From Defluviimonas aquaemixtae (lineage in GTDB: Bacteria; Pseudomonadota; Alphaproteobacteria; Rhodobacterales; Rhodobacteraceae), in the NCBI RefSeq assembly GCF_900302475.1, contig NZ_OMOQ01000003.1, positions 1 to 64,000 of the forward strand: a stretch of 64,000 bases of DNA. The letters are read 5' to 3'. The notes beneath the pieces are model-generated. The model was not told the DNA's origin and ran no database searches. It saw only the letters and a program-made list of their open reading frames with translations. Below, piece by piece: positions 42,152-50,321 of this stretch; the first letter of the stretch is position 1; every line of letters starts with the position of its first letter. A program made the position numbers and the translations under genes.

Positions 42152-44088
42152 CCGATCGGCGCAAGATGTATATCAATGTTACGACGCTCGGGGAGTTTCG
42201 GGCGAAGATTGGGGGCCGGGACGTCACGCCGGCCTCCGAGGCGGGACGGCTTCTCCTTGCCATAATGACGCTGTCCCCTGAGCGAAGGGAGAACCGAGGG
42301 CGGCTGGCCGCGATGCTGTGGGAGGATACCGGTGAGCAGCAGGCCCGCGCCCGGTTGAGGCAGGCGCTATACACGTTGCGTTCTGATCTCGGGCCAGACT
42401 GGGACGGACTCGCGGCGAGCCGCACTGTTGTCGCACTCGCGCCCGGTTCCATCCGAAGCGACATAGAGGCACTGGAAGCAGAGCTCGCGGAGGGCGATGT
42501 CCCCGACACGATATTTCTTGGCGATGCGTCGCCTTCGTCGCTTCTTGAAGCGCTACCCGAGCCAGGCCGCCTTTACGCGAGCTGGCTGGCGATACGTCGG
42601 CAGGCGCTGGAAAACCGGCTGCGCGAGCGTCTCACGGCGCTCGTGCGCGAAGGTGACGCGCATGAGAAAGCCGCGCGTGCGCTTCTGAACCTCGATCCTT
42701 CGGATGAATTCGCGGCTCGGCATCTGATCGGCCACCACGCGCACGAGGGGGATACCGGACGGGCGCTGAAGGTCTATTCCGATCTCTGGGATCACCTTGA
42801 CGACGTCTATGGCATGGAGCCAAGCCAGACGACCCAGGATCTGATCGCCGCAGTGAAGATCGGAAAGATTGCACCGACTGCGACAGCGCAGCTGCCACCG
42901 GCTGCCCCAGTGCGGCTCGTAATCCCGCCGGTCGCCGCTCCGGCTGCCTACGACGAGGCGGGGCAACTCGCCGAACTCTTTCGTGCGGAATTGATCGGCC
43001 GGCTGTGTCGCTTTCGCGAGTTCGACGTGCTGGACGCGGCGCTGGTTGACGACGTCACCGGTGCGTATCGGCTGCAGCTCGCCGCCGCGTGGGTCGCTGG
43101 CCGGGCACGCCTGCGACTGACGCTGACGCGCACCCGGGACGGCCGCGTTCTGTGGAGCGACGACCGCAAAGACATCGCCGAACACTGGTCCGAACGAATC
43201 GCATCGGTTGCGGACAGCGTTGCGGCGGCATGCAGCCTTAACCTGTCGCGCGCGCGGCTCGCCGACATTCGCCGGTCCGGCCCGACGGAACGGACACTCG
43301 ACCACTGGCTGCTCGGCCAGACGCTGCTCGACGAGTTCCGACCGAAATCGTGGGACGAGGCCACGCAGGCTTTCCGGCGCGCGATCGCGCTCGATCCGGA
43401 TTTCTCCGGCGCTTACAGCAGCCTGTCGCAGGTCGAGAACATCCGCCATCTTGTCCATCCCGGACGCCTGCCGGATCCCGTCGGACTGGCCGAGAGCCGC
43501 GACCTGGCGAACCGCGCCATCGCGCTTGACCCAGGCGACAGCCGGGCACTGCTCTGCCGCGCCTGGGCGAGTATGCTGCTTGGGGACTTCGACCGCGCCG
43601 AAAGCGCATTCGCCGACGCCTACGATTGCAATCCGAACGACCCGTGGACGGTCATCTCCTGCGCCCTAGGCGCAGCGTTCGGAGGCGATCAGGTGCGGGC
43701 GGACGCGCTTGCCTGCCGGGCGCTAGAGGAGCGATGGACCCATGCACCGTCGGTCTGGGGATATCACGCGACGATCCGATTTCTGGGCGGCGACTACGCG
43801 GGCTGCGTCGCAGCGGCGGGCAATGCCGGTGACGGAATTCTTAACATCCCGGCCTGGGAAGCGGCGGCAGAGTTCCGACAGGGAAGGCTCGACGCTGCCG
43901 CCGCTGCCTGGAGCCGGTTCGAGAGCGCGGCACGGAAGCACTGGGCAGGCCAAGGAGCCCCCACGACGGCACGGCTTCTGGACTGGTTCGGCGGCTCGTT
44001 TCCGATCCGGTCACGACAGGCGCGGCATCTCTTGCGCGACAGCGCGACCGGGGCCGCGCAGGCCTACTTGCACTGCATGCAGCAATAA
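42148..44088 (+). CDS. SARP/BTAD-type transcriptional regulator with TPR domain
   Basis: The 646-residue protein has an OmpR-like winged helix at the N-terminus (NVTTLGEFRAKIGGRDV, with SPERRENRGRLAAMLWED and ARARLRQALYTLRSDLG). A BTAD region follows (ALLNLDPSDEFAARHLIGHHA, LKVYSDLWDHLDDVYGMEPS). Then comes a TolB-N-like segment (AELFRAELIGRLCRFREFDVLDA) and TPR-like repeats (about residues 400-600, AFRRAIALDPDFSGAYSSL). SARP regulators are best known from actinobacterial antibiotic clusters; a proteobacterial version next to YcaO is unusual. It overlaps the YcaO gene by 4 bp and its last 25 bp run antisense to the next gene. Confidence 0.85.
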   Translation: MTDRRKMYINVTTLGEFRAKIGGRDVTPASEAGRLLLAIMTLSPERRENRGRLAAMLWEDTGEQQARARLRQALYTLRSDLGPDWDGLAASRTVVALAPGSIRSDIEALEAELAEGDVPDTIFLGDASPSSLLEALPEPGRLYASWLAIRRQALENRLRERLTALVREGDAHEKAARALLNLDPSDEFAARHLIGHHAHEGDTGRALKVYSDLWDHLDDVYGMEPSQTTQDLIAAVKIGKIAPTATAQLPPAAPVRLVIPPVAAPAAYDEAGQLAELFRAELIGRLCRFREFDVLDAALVDDVTGAYRLQLAAAWVAGRARLRLTLTRTRDGRVLWSDDRKDIAEHWSERIASVADSVAAACSLNLSRARLADIRRSGPTERTLDHWLLGQTLLDEFRPKSWDEATQAFRRAIALDPDFSGAYSSLSQVENIRHLVHPGRLPDPVGLAESRDLANRAIALDPGDSRALLCRAWASMLLGDFDRAESAFADAYDCNPNDPWTVISCALGAAFGGDQVRADALACRALEERWTHAPSVWGYHATIRFLGGDYAGCVAAAGNAGDGILNIPAWEAAAEFRQGRLDAAAAAWSRFESAARKHWAGQGAPTTARLLDWFGGSFPIRSRQARHLLRDSATGAAQAYLHCMQQ

Positions 44089-44555
44089 GATGCTAGATAG
44101 GGGTCCAGGAAGGTCTGAAGCGGGTCTTCGCCCAACCTGACGTCATAGGTTGCCGGGCCGGGGTCATTCACAGCATGTGTGATCGGGGCGCTGCCGGTTC
44201 TGCCTGCATCGGCATAAAGCGCGGGCACACGGATCTTGTCGCCGGCGGCAATCGTTGACTGTTCCTTCATGATCTCGACTTCGGGCATCAGAAAGGCCAC
44301 CCGATCAGGTCGGCGAAAGACCAACTCCAAGTCGTCGATTCCATCGCGTAGGTGGTAGTCGTTCTGGTCGGGGTCGGGGCCTTCTGTCAGCCCGGTCAGC
44401 GCAGCGCGGAAGGCGTCAATGGGGATGACGCATGTGCGGTCGCCCTCCATGCGGTGGCCCTCGGGTCGCGTCTCGGGATCGAGAGACCAATCGCGGATAA
44501 GCGCGCCCAATACGCCCGCAGCCCGGTTCGTCCAAAGCGTCAGCGGGTTATCCAT
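44064..44555 (-). CDS. 163-aa protein of unknown function with C-terminal cysteines
   Basis: ATG 44555 has AAGGAG 8 nt upstream, giving 163 residues. The middle (VFRRPDRVAFLMPEVEIM) looks like a compact alpha/beta or beta-rich domain; no known family recognised. The C-terminus is rich in cysteine (CCMQCK, Cys158, Cys159, Cys162). The gene is convergent with the SARP gene, overlapping its last 25 bp, and the 3' end sits on a near-palindrome around TGCTGCATGCAG. It may be a peptide substrate or a separate small enzyme of the cluster; no function is assigned. Confidence 0.6.
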   Translation of the reverse strand: MDNPLTLWTNRAAGVLGALIRDWSLDPETRPEGHRMEGDRTCVIPIDAFRAALTGLTEGPDPDQNDYHLRDGIDDLELVFRRPDRVAFLMPEVEIMKEQSTIAAGDKIRVPALYADAGRTGSAPITHAVNDPGPATYDVRLGEDPLQTFLDPYLASYCCMQCK

Positions 44556-44748
44556 GACCAAACTCCTTTCGTGAAAATTGCGGGTTTTTATGCGCAGAAA
44601 GGATAGCACCGCTCGGACGCTCTCCAAAGTCTGCAGCCGGGAGCGCGCCGCTCCTATGACGTTTCTCTGACGTTTCGCAGTACGGACATGCGCTTTCCTG
44701 CGGTCGCGATAATTAGCGGCACATTATTCATTCTTGAGGATTGAACGC

Positions 44749-45003
44749 ATGAAACATCATTTGCTTGTCGCCATGTCCTTAGCGGTGATCGCGGGTTTCA
44801 TCGGCGCGGCGTCTCCGGCGAAAGAGACTCAGATCCCGGACGGGCGGGTCTTCAGCTTGGACGCAGCCGGCGACGAGGCGCCGGAAAACTTCGCGATCGA
44901 CGCATCCCAGCCGAAGAAGGTGGTGATCACGTTCCCCGACGGAACCGCCATTACCGCGAGAAAGTGCCGGATCAGAAGCAACGGCACTTGGGTCTGCCGG
45001 TAA
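44749..45003 (+). CDS. small secreted protein, 84 aa
   Basis: ATG 44749 follows GAGGA by 9 nt. The protein begins with a Sec signal (MKHHLLVAMSLAVIAGF, cleaved near AASPA) and yields a mature chain of about 60 residues ending in CRIRSNGTWVCR, where two cysteines could form a disulfide. No recognisable family. It belongs to the region of small exported proteins between the SARP gene and the hemopexin protein. Confidence 0.65.
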   Translation: MKHHLLVAMSLAVIAGFIGAASPAKETQIPDGRVFSLDAAGDEAPENFAIDASQPKKVVITFPDGTAITARKCRIRSNGTWVCR

Positions 45004-45184
45004 CGGCGCCCGCAGGTGCCGCCGGTCCGAACGCTGCAACGCGTGGGTTCTGACAAGCGTGTAGGGGCCGTTGGCTGGCATCCCCCTCCCCCCCGGCTTG
45101 CCCAGCACGGCTTTCGGCACGATTTGCGGAGCCTCTGACCGGCGGCACCAAGACGTCTTTCCAAAAAACGATTGGAGATCTGAC

Positions 45185-45541
45185 ATGACACAGAATGTTC
45201 TATGCGTCGAAAGCCTTTCCGACCGCAGGGCGACCCGAACACTTCTCAAGCGCCTTGGCGTCAAGATCGTGCACGACAGCGGCGCGCGCCTCATGGTGAT
45301 TGACGCACCTGACGATGCCGCGCGGCTGCGCGAGCGTCTGCCGGCGGGAGCCCAGCTTCTGCCTGTCGACAAGATCCCCGCTGCGCTGATCCGTGAAAGC
45401 GACCCACACGAAGCGCTGTTCGTCCGTGCGCTCAAGCTGCGTCAAACCAGGGCCTACCAAGAGGCGAAGGCGGCGCAGGTTCCCGGCGAGTCGCCCGAGG
45501 AACAGCACATCTTCTCGGCGCCCTGCATGGAGGAGGACTGA
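45185..45541 (+). CDS. 118-aa protein, possible protease propeptide-like domain
   Basis: ATG 45185 has GGAG upstream. The N-terminal two-thirds (VLCVESLSDRRATRTLLKRL, then GVKIVHDSGARLMVIDAPDD) have the alternating beta/alpha pattern of inhibitor-type propeptides of subtilases, and the chain ends with a short acidic tail (SAPCMEED). A subtilase is encoded in the same region (50322), so it might be a propeptide supplied in trans; alternatively it is a small regulator. It lies 3 bp before the hemopexin gene and is surely co-transcribed with it. Confidence 0.55.
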   Translation: MTQNVLCVESLSDRRATRTLLKRLGVKIVHDSGARLMVIDAPDDAARLRERLPAGAQLLPVDKIPAALIRESDPHEALFVRALKLRQTRAYQEAKAAQVPGESPEEQHIFSAPCMEED

Positions 45542-45544
45542 GCG

Positions 45545-47605
45545 ATGGCCAACGAACGCTTGATCAATACGGTTTCGGTCGGCCTGGTCTTCGTCGGTGA
45601 CAACGGCGAATACCGGATCACCGACGAGGATAAAACCCACATTATGGCCGAGGTGCAGGAGGGCCTCGAAGCGCTCGCCTCGAACGAACCCGCGGCGAAT
45701 GTCGAGTGGATCTACAACAGCCTTTCCGTCAATGTCTCGGGCTACGTCCCATGGGAAGGCGCACGCTGGCCCGGCTGGCCCGAGACCTGGTACCGGGGCC
45801 CCGACGCGCTTCTGTGGTCGGACCCGAACGACAAGATCTATTGCTTCAAGGGCAGCGAGTACATCCGCATCGATCCGGCGAATGGCTGGCAGGTGGACCC
45901 GGGCTATCCGAAGCCGATTATCGGCAACTGGCCCGACTGGCCCGCGCATTTCACGAATATCAGCGCGGCCCTCTGGGGCGATCCGAACGGCAAGATCTAC
46001 GTCTTTAAGGGCAACGAATACATCCGCATCGACCCGAGCAATGGCTGGCAGTTGGATTCGGGCTATCCCAAGCCCATCGCCGGCAACTGGCCGGGTCTTG
46101 ACGCTGAGTTCGCCGACGGGATCGACGCGTGCCTCTTTGCCAAGGCGAATGGCAAGGTCTATTTCTTCAAGAAGTACCCGGGCGAGCCGCCGAAATACGT
46201 GCGGATCGACCCCGCGAACGGCTGGAACATGGATCCCGGCTATCCCAAGCCCATCGCCGGGAACTGGCCCGGGCTCGACGAGGTCTTTACCGGTCCCGGC
46301 AAGGGCCCGGCGGCGGCGCTCTGGGGCGAGCCCAACGGCAAGATCTACCTCTTCACCGACGACAGCACCGGCTGGGCGCGGATCGTCGGGCGCTATGTCC
46401 GGATCGACCCGGCGAACGGTTGGCAGGTGGATGACGGCTATCCCAAGCCCATCGGCCTGTCGGCGGGAGAGGCCGAACAACTCTGGCGCGAACCGGCGCT
46501 GACGCAGCTTGGCTTCGATCCGGGCTGGGACGGTGTCAAGCAGCTCTCGGACTTCTTCCAGAACGCGTCCGGTGCGCAATACGGCTATGTCGGGCTCTTC
46601 ACCAAGTTCCCGACGGTCTGGCCGGCCTATGCCAAGAGCCCGCGCGTCCTGATGCGGAGGGGTGGCGATCCTGCAACCAGTTCATTCGTCGACTGGAACT
46701 CGATCAACACCATCTTTGCGCACGAGACAGGACACATATTCGGCGCACCGGACGAATACGGGTCGTCTGGCTGCAACTGCACCTCGCTCAGCGGGCGCTT
46801 CATCGAGGACGTGAACGGCAACTGCGCGACCTGCGCGACGACGCCGGAACCTTGTGTGATGCGATCCGGGGCGGCGAATTCCGCCTGCGACTTCACTCAT
46901 GCGCATCTGGGCTGGCGCGCCTTCCTGACGGGCATCGACGCGGCGTTCTACAGCTTCCCAAACGACAAGATCTATATGTTCTCGAACGGCTACTACGCGC
47001 GGTTCACGGGCTTTGACCTCGATCCCGGCTATCCGCGTGAGGTCGACGGCAACTGCGTAGGAAACTGGCCCGGCGTGCCCGAAGAGTTCTACGAACTCGA
47101 CGCCGCGGTCTATGCCAGCCGGAACCACCGGATCTACTTCTTCAAGGGCGACCAGTATATCCGCATCAACCCGTCTAACGGCTGGCGGGTCGATGCCGGC
47201 TACCCCAAACCGATTGCGGGAAACTGGCCGGGGGTTACCGGGACGTTCGCCAACAAGATCGACGCCGCGCTTGCGAGTCCGCCAAACGGCAAGCTCTATT
47301 TCTTTCGCGGTTCCGAGTACATTCGGATCGATCCGGACAATGGGTGGCAGGTCGACGAGGGCTACCCAAAACCAATCGCCGGAAACTGGCCCGGCTGGCC
47401 GGCGCATTTCACGCAAGGAATCAACTCGATTACCTGGAGCGAGTCCAACCAGAGGATCTACGTTTTCCGGGGCACGCAGTACATCCGCATCGACCCATCT
47501 GCCGGGTGGAACGTAGATCCCGGCTTTCCGCGCTGGATCAACAAAAACTGGATGCCCTTCCCCGAGAAGCACGAGATCGGCCTCGGCATCGAGGTCATCG
47601 GCTGA
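45545..47605 (+). CDS. hemopexin-repeat protein with an inserted HExxHxxGxxD metallopeptidase
   Basis: The 686-residue protein has about four hemopexin-like repeats at residues 85-310 (units such as GKIYVFKGNEYIRIDPSNGW followed by PKPIAGNW), then a metallopeptidase domain, then four more repeats at about 455-675. The zinc site is HETGHIFGAPDE (His393, Glu394, His397, Asp403), giving HExxHxxGxxD as in snapalysin-type enzymes, followed by a CVM segment that could be the Met-turn. No signal peptide at the N-terminus. Four repeats usually fold as one four-bladed propeller, so this is a propeller-protease-propeller. It starts 3 bp after the 118-aa gene. Confidence 0.88.
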   Translation: MANERLINTVSVGLVFVGDNGEYRITDEDKTHIMAEVQEGLEALASNEPAANVEWIYNSLSVNVSGYVPWEGARWPGWPETWYRGPDALLWSDPNDKIYCFKGSEYIRIDPANGWQVDPGYPKPIIGNWPDWPAHFTNISAALWGDPNGKIYVFKGNEYIRIDPSNGWQLDSGYPKPIAGNWPGLDAEFADGIDACLFAKANGKVYFFKKYPGEPPKYVRIDPANGWNMDPGYPKPIAGNWPGLDEVFTGPGKGPAAALWGEPNGKIYLFTDDSTGWARIVGRYVRIDPANGWQVDDGYPKPIGLSAGEAEQLWREPALTQLGFDPGWDGVKQLSDFFQNASGAQYGYVGLFTKFPTVWPAYAKSPRVLMRRGGDPATSSFVDWNSINTIFAHETGHIFGAPDEYGSSGCNCTSLSGRFIEDVNGNCATCATTPEPCVMRSGAANSACDFTHAHLGWRAFLTGIDAAFYSFPNDKIYMFSNGYYARFTGFDLDPGYPREVDGNCVGNWPGVPEEFYELDAAVYASRNHRIYFFKGDQYIRINPSNGWRVDAGYPKPIAGNWPGVTGTFANKIDAALASPPNGKLYFFRGSEYIRIDPDNGWQVDEGYPKPIAGNWPGWPAHFTQGINSITWSESNQRIYVFRGTQYIRIDPSAGWNVDPGFPRWINKNWMPFPEKHEIGLGIEVIG

Positions 47606-47647
47606 GGCAACACTGCATTTTTCATGACCAACTGAAAGGAGGCGACA

Positions 47648-48208
47648 ATGCCGAAGAAATTTGCCAAAGCTCCGCCCAGAGGATCGCGTTACGGTCCGTT
47701 CCTGTCGGTGGGCGATCTGCTCGAGGTCAAGGCCGCCGGGCTGAAGGATACGGTCAAGGTCCAATTCCTGCCGCAGTGGGAAAGCTACGACGACCGGAAC
47801 CCGGAAGCCGTGCTCAGCAAGCGGTTCCTGATGGCCGATCTGGGGATGGCCGAAATCTCGCGCGCCGAACTGAAAGGCATGGACGCCGCGGCCGAGAACC
47901 TTGCGAAGGCCCTACGCGAGCGGCCGGAAGAGATTCTGAAGATGGCCAACGCATTCGGCCCGTCGGGCACGCGCGAGGACCGTGAGTCGATCCCGGACCG
48001 CGCACGAGAACTCGGACTTGCGGCAGATACGGGTGGCGGCCCGGTTGCGATTTGGGTCGGCATCCTCCTCGCCGGAGCAGCAATCCTGATTTCGAGCTGC
48101 TGCAAGCGAACCGACAGCGATTGCGGCAGCAACGGAACCGACACCGACGACGACAAGGGCGGAGGAACCGGAGGATCGGATGGCGGATCCGGCACCGATA
48201 CTGATTGA
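47648..48208 (+). CDS. 186-aa protein with membrane anchor and Cys/Ser/Thr/Gly/Asp tail
   Basis: ATG 47648 has AAGGAGG 7 nt upstream. The N-terminal 120 residues are soluble and mostly helical (PEAVLSKRFLMADLGMAEI). A membrane helix at about 132-150 is followed immediately by Cys151-Cys152, Cys159 and a flexible tail of Gly, Ser, Thr and Asp (GGGTGGSDGGSGTDTD). The tail is the kind of region a YcaO or other modification enzyme could act on, but this is inference. It overlaps the GNAT gene by 29 bp. No family recognised. Confidence 0.7.
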   Translation: MPKKFAKAPPRGSRYGPFLSVGDLLEVKAAGLKDTVKVQFLPQWESYDDRNPEAVLSKRFLMADLGMAEISRAELKGMDAAAENLAKALRERPEEILKMANAFGPSGTREDRESIPDRARELGLAADTGGGPVAIWVGILLAGAAILISSCCKRTDSDCGSNGTDTDDDKGGGTGGSDGGSGTDTD

Positions 48209-48764
48209 CGCAAACAACCGCCAGACCGGAGCGGACCGGGGCCCAACGGTCTGCCTGGTCAGCGCCGCCGGGATCGACCCGGCGGCGCTTCAGGCCTTCT
48301 CTCGCAGGAATGCGTCACGCCTCGAGCGCTACTTTCCCGGCACGCTCCGGGCGGGCGACAGCTTGCAGGCTGCATGCGCCTTTCTCGACGGCCAAGCGCT
48401 TCGTGCGCGAGACGGGCGAGGTTTCCTGCTTTTCGTTCTCGTCCCCGAATGCGCGGAGCCTGCGGGACTTGTGGCGGTCACTTCGGTCGACCCGGACGCA
48501 GGGCTGTGCGAGATCGGGGGCATGATTGCCGAGCGATGGGAGGGGACGGGACTGATGACGAAGGCGATGCGATGCGCCTTCCGATGGTGTCGGACGGAGC
48601 TGGATCTCCGACGCGTTCGCTTTCTCATCGCTTCCGACAATGCGCGCTCACTCGCGCTCGCTGCAGCGCTTGGTTTTCGGCGAGAATCGCGTGCGGGCCG
48701 GCCCTTTCGCAAAGGAACGGTGTGGGAGGAAACGCTCGACTACTTCTGCCTGGATCTAGGCTGA
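48180..48764 (+). CDS. GNAT-family acetyltransferase (RimJ/RimL type)
   Basis: The 194-residue protein carries a GNAT domain with FLDGQALRARDGRGFLLFV, VDPDAGLCEIGGMIAERWEG, TGLMTKAMRCAFRWC and RVRFLIASDNARSLALAAALGF, the RimJ/RimL layout for acetylation of N-termini or amino groups. GGAGGATCGG precedes the ATG, and the gene overlaps the 186-aa protein gene by 29 bp, unusually long, so the two are translated in different frames over the Gly/Asp tail. It could modify an amine of a cluster product. Confidence 0.85.
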   Translation: MADPAPILIDANNRQTGADRGPTVCLVSAAGIDPAALQAFSRRNASRLERYFPGTLRAGDSLQAACAFLDGQALRARDGRGFLLFVLVPECAEPAGLVAVTSVDPDAGLCEIGGMIAERWEGTGLMTKAMRCAFRWCRTELDLRRVRFLIASDNARSLALAAALGFRRESRAGRPFRKGTVWEETLDYFCLDLG

Positions 48765-48926
48765 GCTGCGAATGGCTCGGCCGACCTTGCCGATTTGGCA
48801 GTCAGCGGCGCCATGGAGGATTTCGGGCACATCGCCGATGCCGACTCATACCCGGCTGACGCGTCGCGCCAAACCGGATTTCGTGCTATCGTTGTCGATC
48901 AAATTAAGCTCGCGAGGATTTGAGCG

Positions 48927-50315
48927 ATGCAGTTCGCCGTAGTCATTCCCGGCATTATGGGAACCCGACTCTATTTGCGCGATAGCCAAGGCAAGCGCGG
49001 CGATCAGGTGTGGCCGCCCACCCCGTTCGAAGCGACGTTCGGGTACAATCGGCTGACGGAACTGCAGCGCCCGGACCTTCTGGTGGGCGAGCCCATCGAC
49101 AACGTGCTGTGCTACAACTTTTACAACCTGATTGACAGTCAGCTTGAGGACCTCGGGTTCAGGGCAGACGCCGGGCCCTCCCGCAGAATTAGCTTTGGCT
49201 ACGACTGGCGCATTGACATCCTGACCACTGCCGACGCGCTGGCTCAGAAGCTGGGCGAGCTGCACGCCCAGGGCGCAACGGACATCGCCCTTCTCGCGCA
49301 TTCGATGGGCGGGCTGATCGCGCGACTGATGCTTGAGGGCGGCAAGTTCGACGCTGAACCATGGTTTGGGAACGTGAGACTCCTCGCGATGATGGGCACG
49401 CCGCATATGGGTGCGCCGCTCGCGCTCGCCCGGATATTCGGGCGTGACAGCGCGATGGGAATCAGTGGCGCGGATTTCGCGAAGCTTGCGTCCAATCGCG
49501 ACTATCCGTCGGGTTACCAGCTCATTCCGGCGCCGGGCGAAACCGCGATCTGGAACCTCGACAGCACCGATGTCGCACCGCTCGATCCCTACGATCCCGC
49601 CGTTGCCGCCGATCTGGGCATGGACAGTCAGCTCGTCGCGCGCGCCAAGGCGGTGCACGACGTGCTCGGTCAGGGCAATCGCCCGGACGGTGCGCGCTAC
49701 ATCTACTTCGCGGGGGCCGGCCACCGAACGGCGACGCGCATCAACGTGCGCCATCAGGCGGGCGTGCCGGTCGACCACAGCCGCTCTATCGTCACACGCA
49801 CGCAGGCCGCTGGCGACGGAACGGTGCCGCTTTACAGCGCCCTGCCCGTGGCCGGCCAGCGTCAGATCGTCGTGAACGAACACGCTACGGTCTTTAAGGG
49901 CTTGCCCTTTCGCAAGGTGTTCTTCCGCCTCATGGGTGGGGATGCGGGTGAGCCGATTGAGGAACTGCCGGATGGAGAGCCGATCGCAGGGCCACGCCTG
50001 CACCTTTCGCTCGACGCGCCGGTCTACGACGAGGGCGGCACGATAGAAGTCGTCTGCAGCGTCACCGATCCCCGCACCGACAGCGGGCTGAGTACCGTCA
50101 CTCGCATCGACGGCGCCCTGCACATTCAGGAAGTGGACGAGCAACAGGTGCCGAAGGGAGATCCTGTCGCCGTTCCAGTGAGCTACTCCGGCCCAGCCCT
50201 CTCGGTCCTGACCATTGTCGTGACGGAGCGGCTCGCGCCCGGTCTTTACAACATGCGGTTCGACGGGAACCCGCCATCTGGAACGCCTGCTGCGTTCTCT
50301 GTTCGGAAGGCGTGA
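48927..50315 (+). CDS. LCAT-like alpha/beta hydrolase
   Basis: The 462-residue protein has the lecithin:cholesterol acyltransferase-type core: VIPGIMGTRLYLRD at the N-terminus, FGYDWRIDILTTADALAQKL, and nucleophile Ser126 in LLAHSMGGLIARLML. Later candidates for the acid and base are in AGDGTVPLYSALP and VNEHATVFKG. About 110 C-terminal residues form a beta-rich extra domain. It would act on lipid esters or acyl groups. No signal peptide. It lies 6 bp before the lipase-subtilase gene. Confidence 0.85.
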   Translation: MQFAVVIPGIMGTRLYLRDSQGKRGDQVWPPTPFEATFGYNRLTELQRPDLLVGEPIDNVLCYNFYNLIDSQLEDLGFRADAGPSRRISFGYDWRIDILTTADALAQKLGELHAQGATDIALLAHSMGGLIARLMLEGGKFDAEPWFGNVRLLAMMGTPHMGAPLALARIFGRDSAMGISGADFAKLASNRDYPSGYQLIPAPGETAIWNLDSTDVAPLDPYDPAVAADLGMDSQLVARAKAVHDVLGQGNRPDGARYIYFAGAGHRTATRINVRHQAGVPVDHSRSIVTRTQAAGDGTVPLYSALPVAGQRQIVVNEHATVFKGLPFRKVFFRLMGGDAGEPIEELPDGEPIAGPRLHLSLDAPVYDEGGTIEVVCSVTDPRTDSGLSTVTRIDGALHIQEVDEQQVPKGDPVAVPVSYSGPALSVLTIVVTERLAPGLYNMRFDGNPPSGTPAAFSVRKA

Positions 50316-50321
50316 ACAGTC

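Noticed and set aside
45200..46579. 459-codon minus-strand frame with Asp/Arg/Val-rich internal repeats
   Set aside because: The apparent repeats are the antisense of hemopexin repeats in the real gene at 45545-47605.
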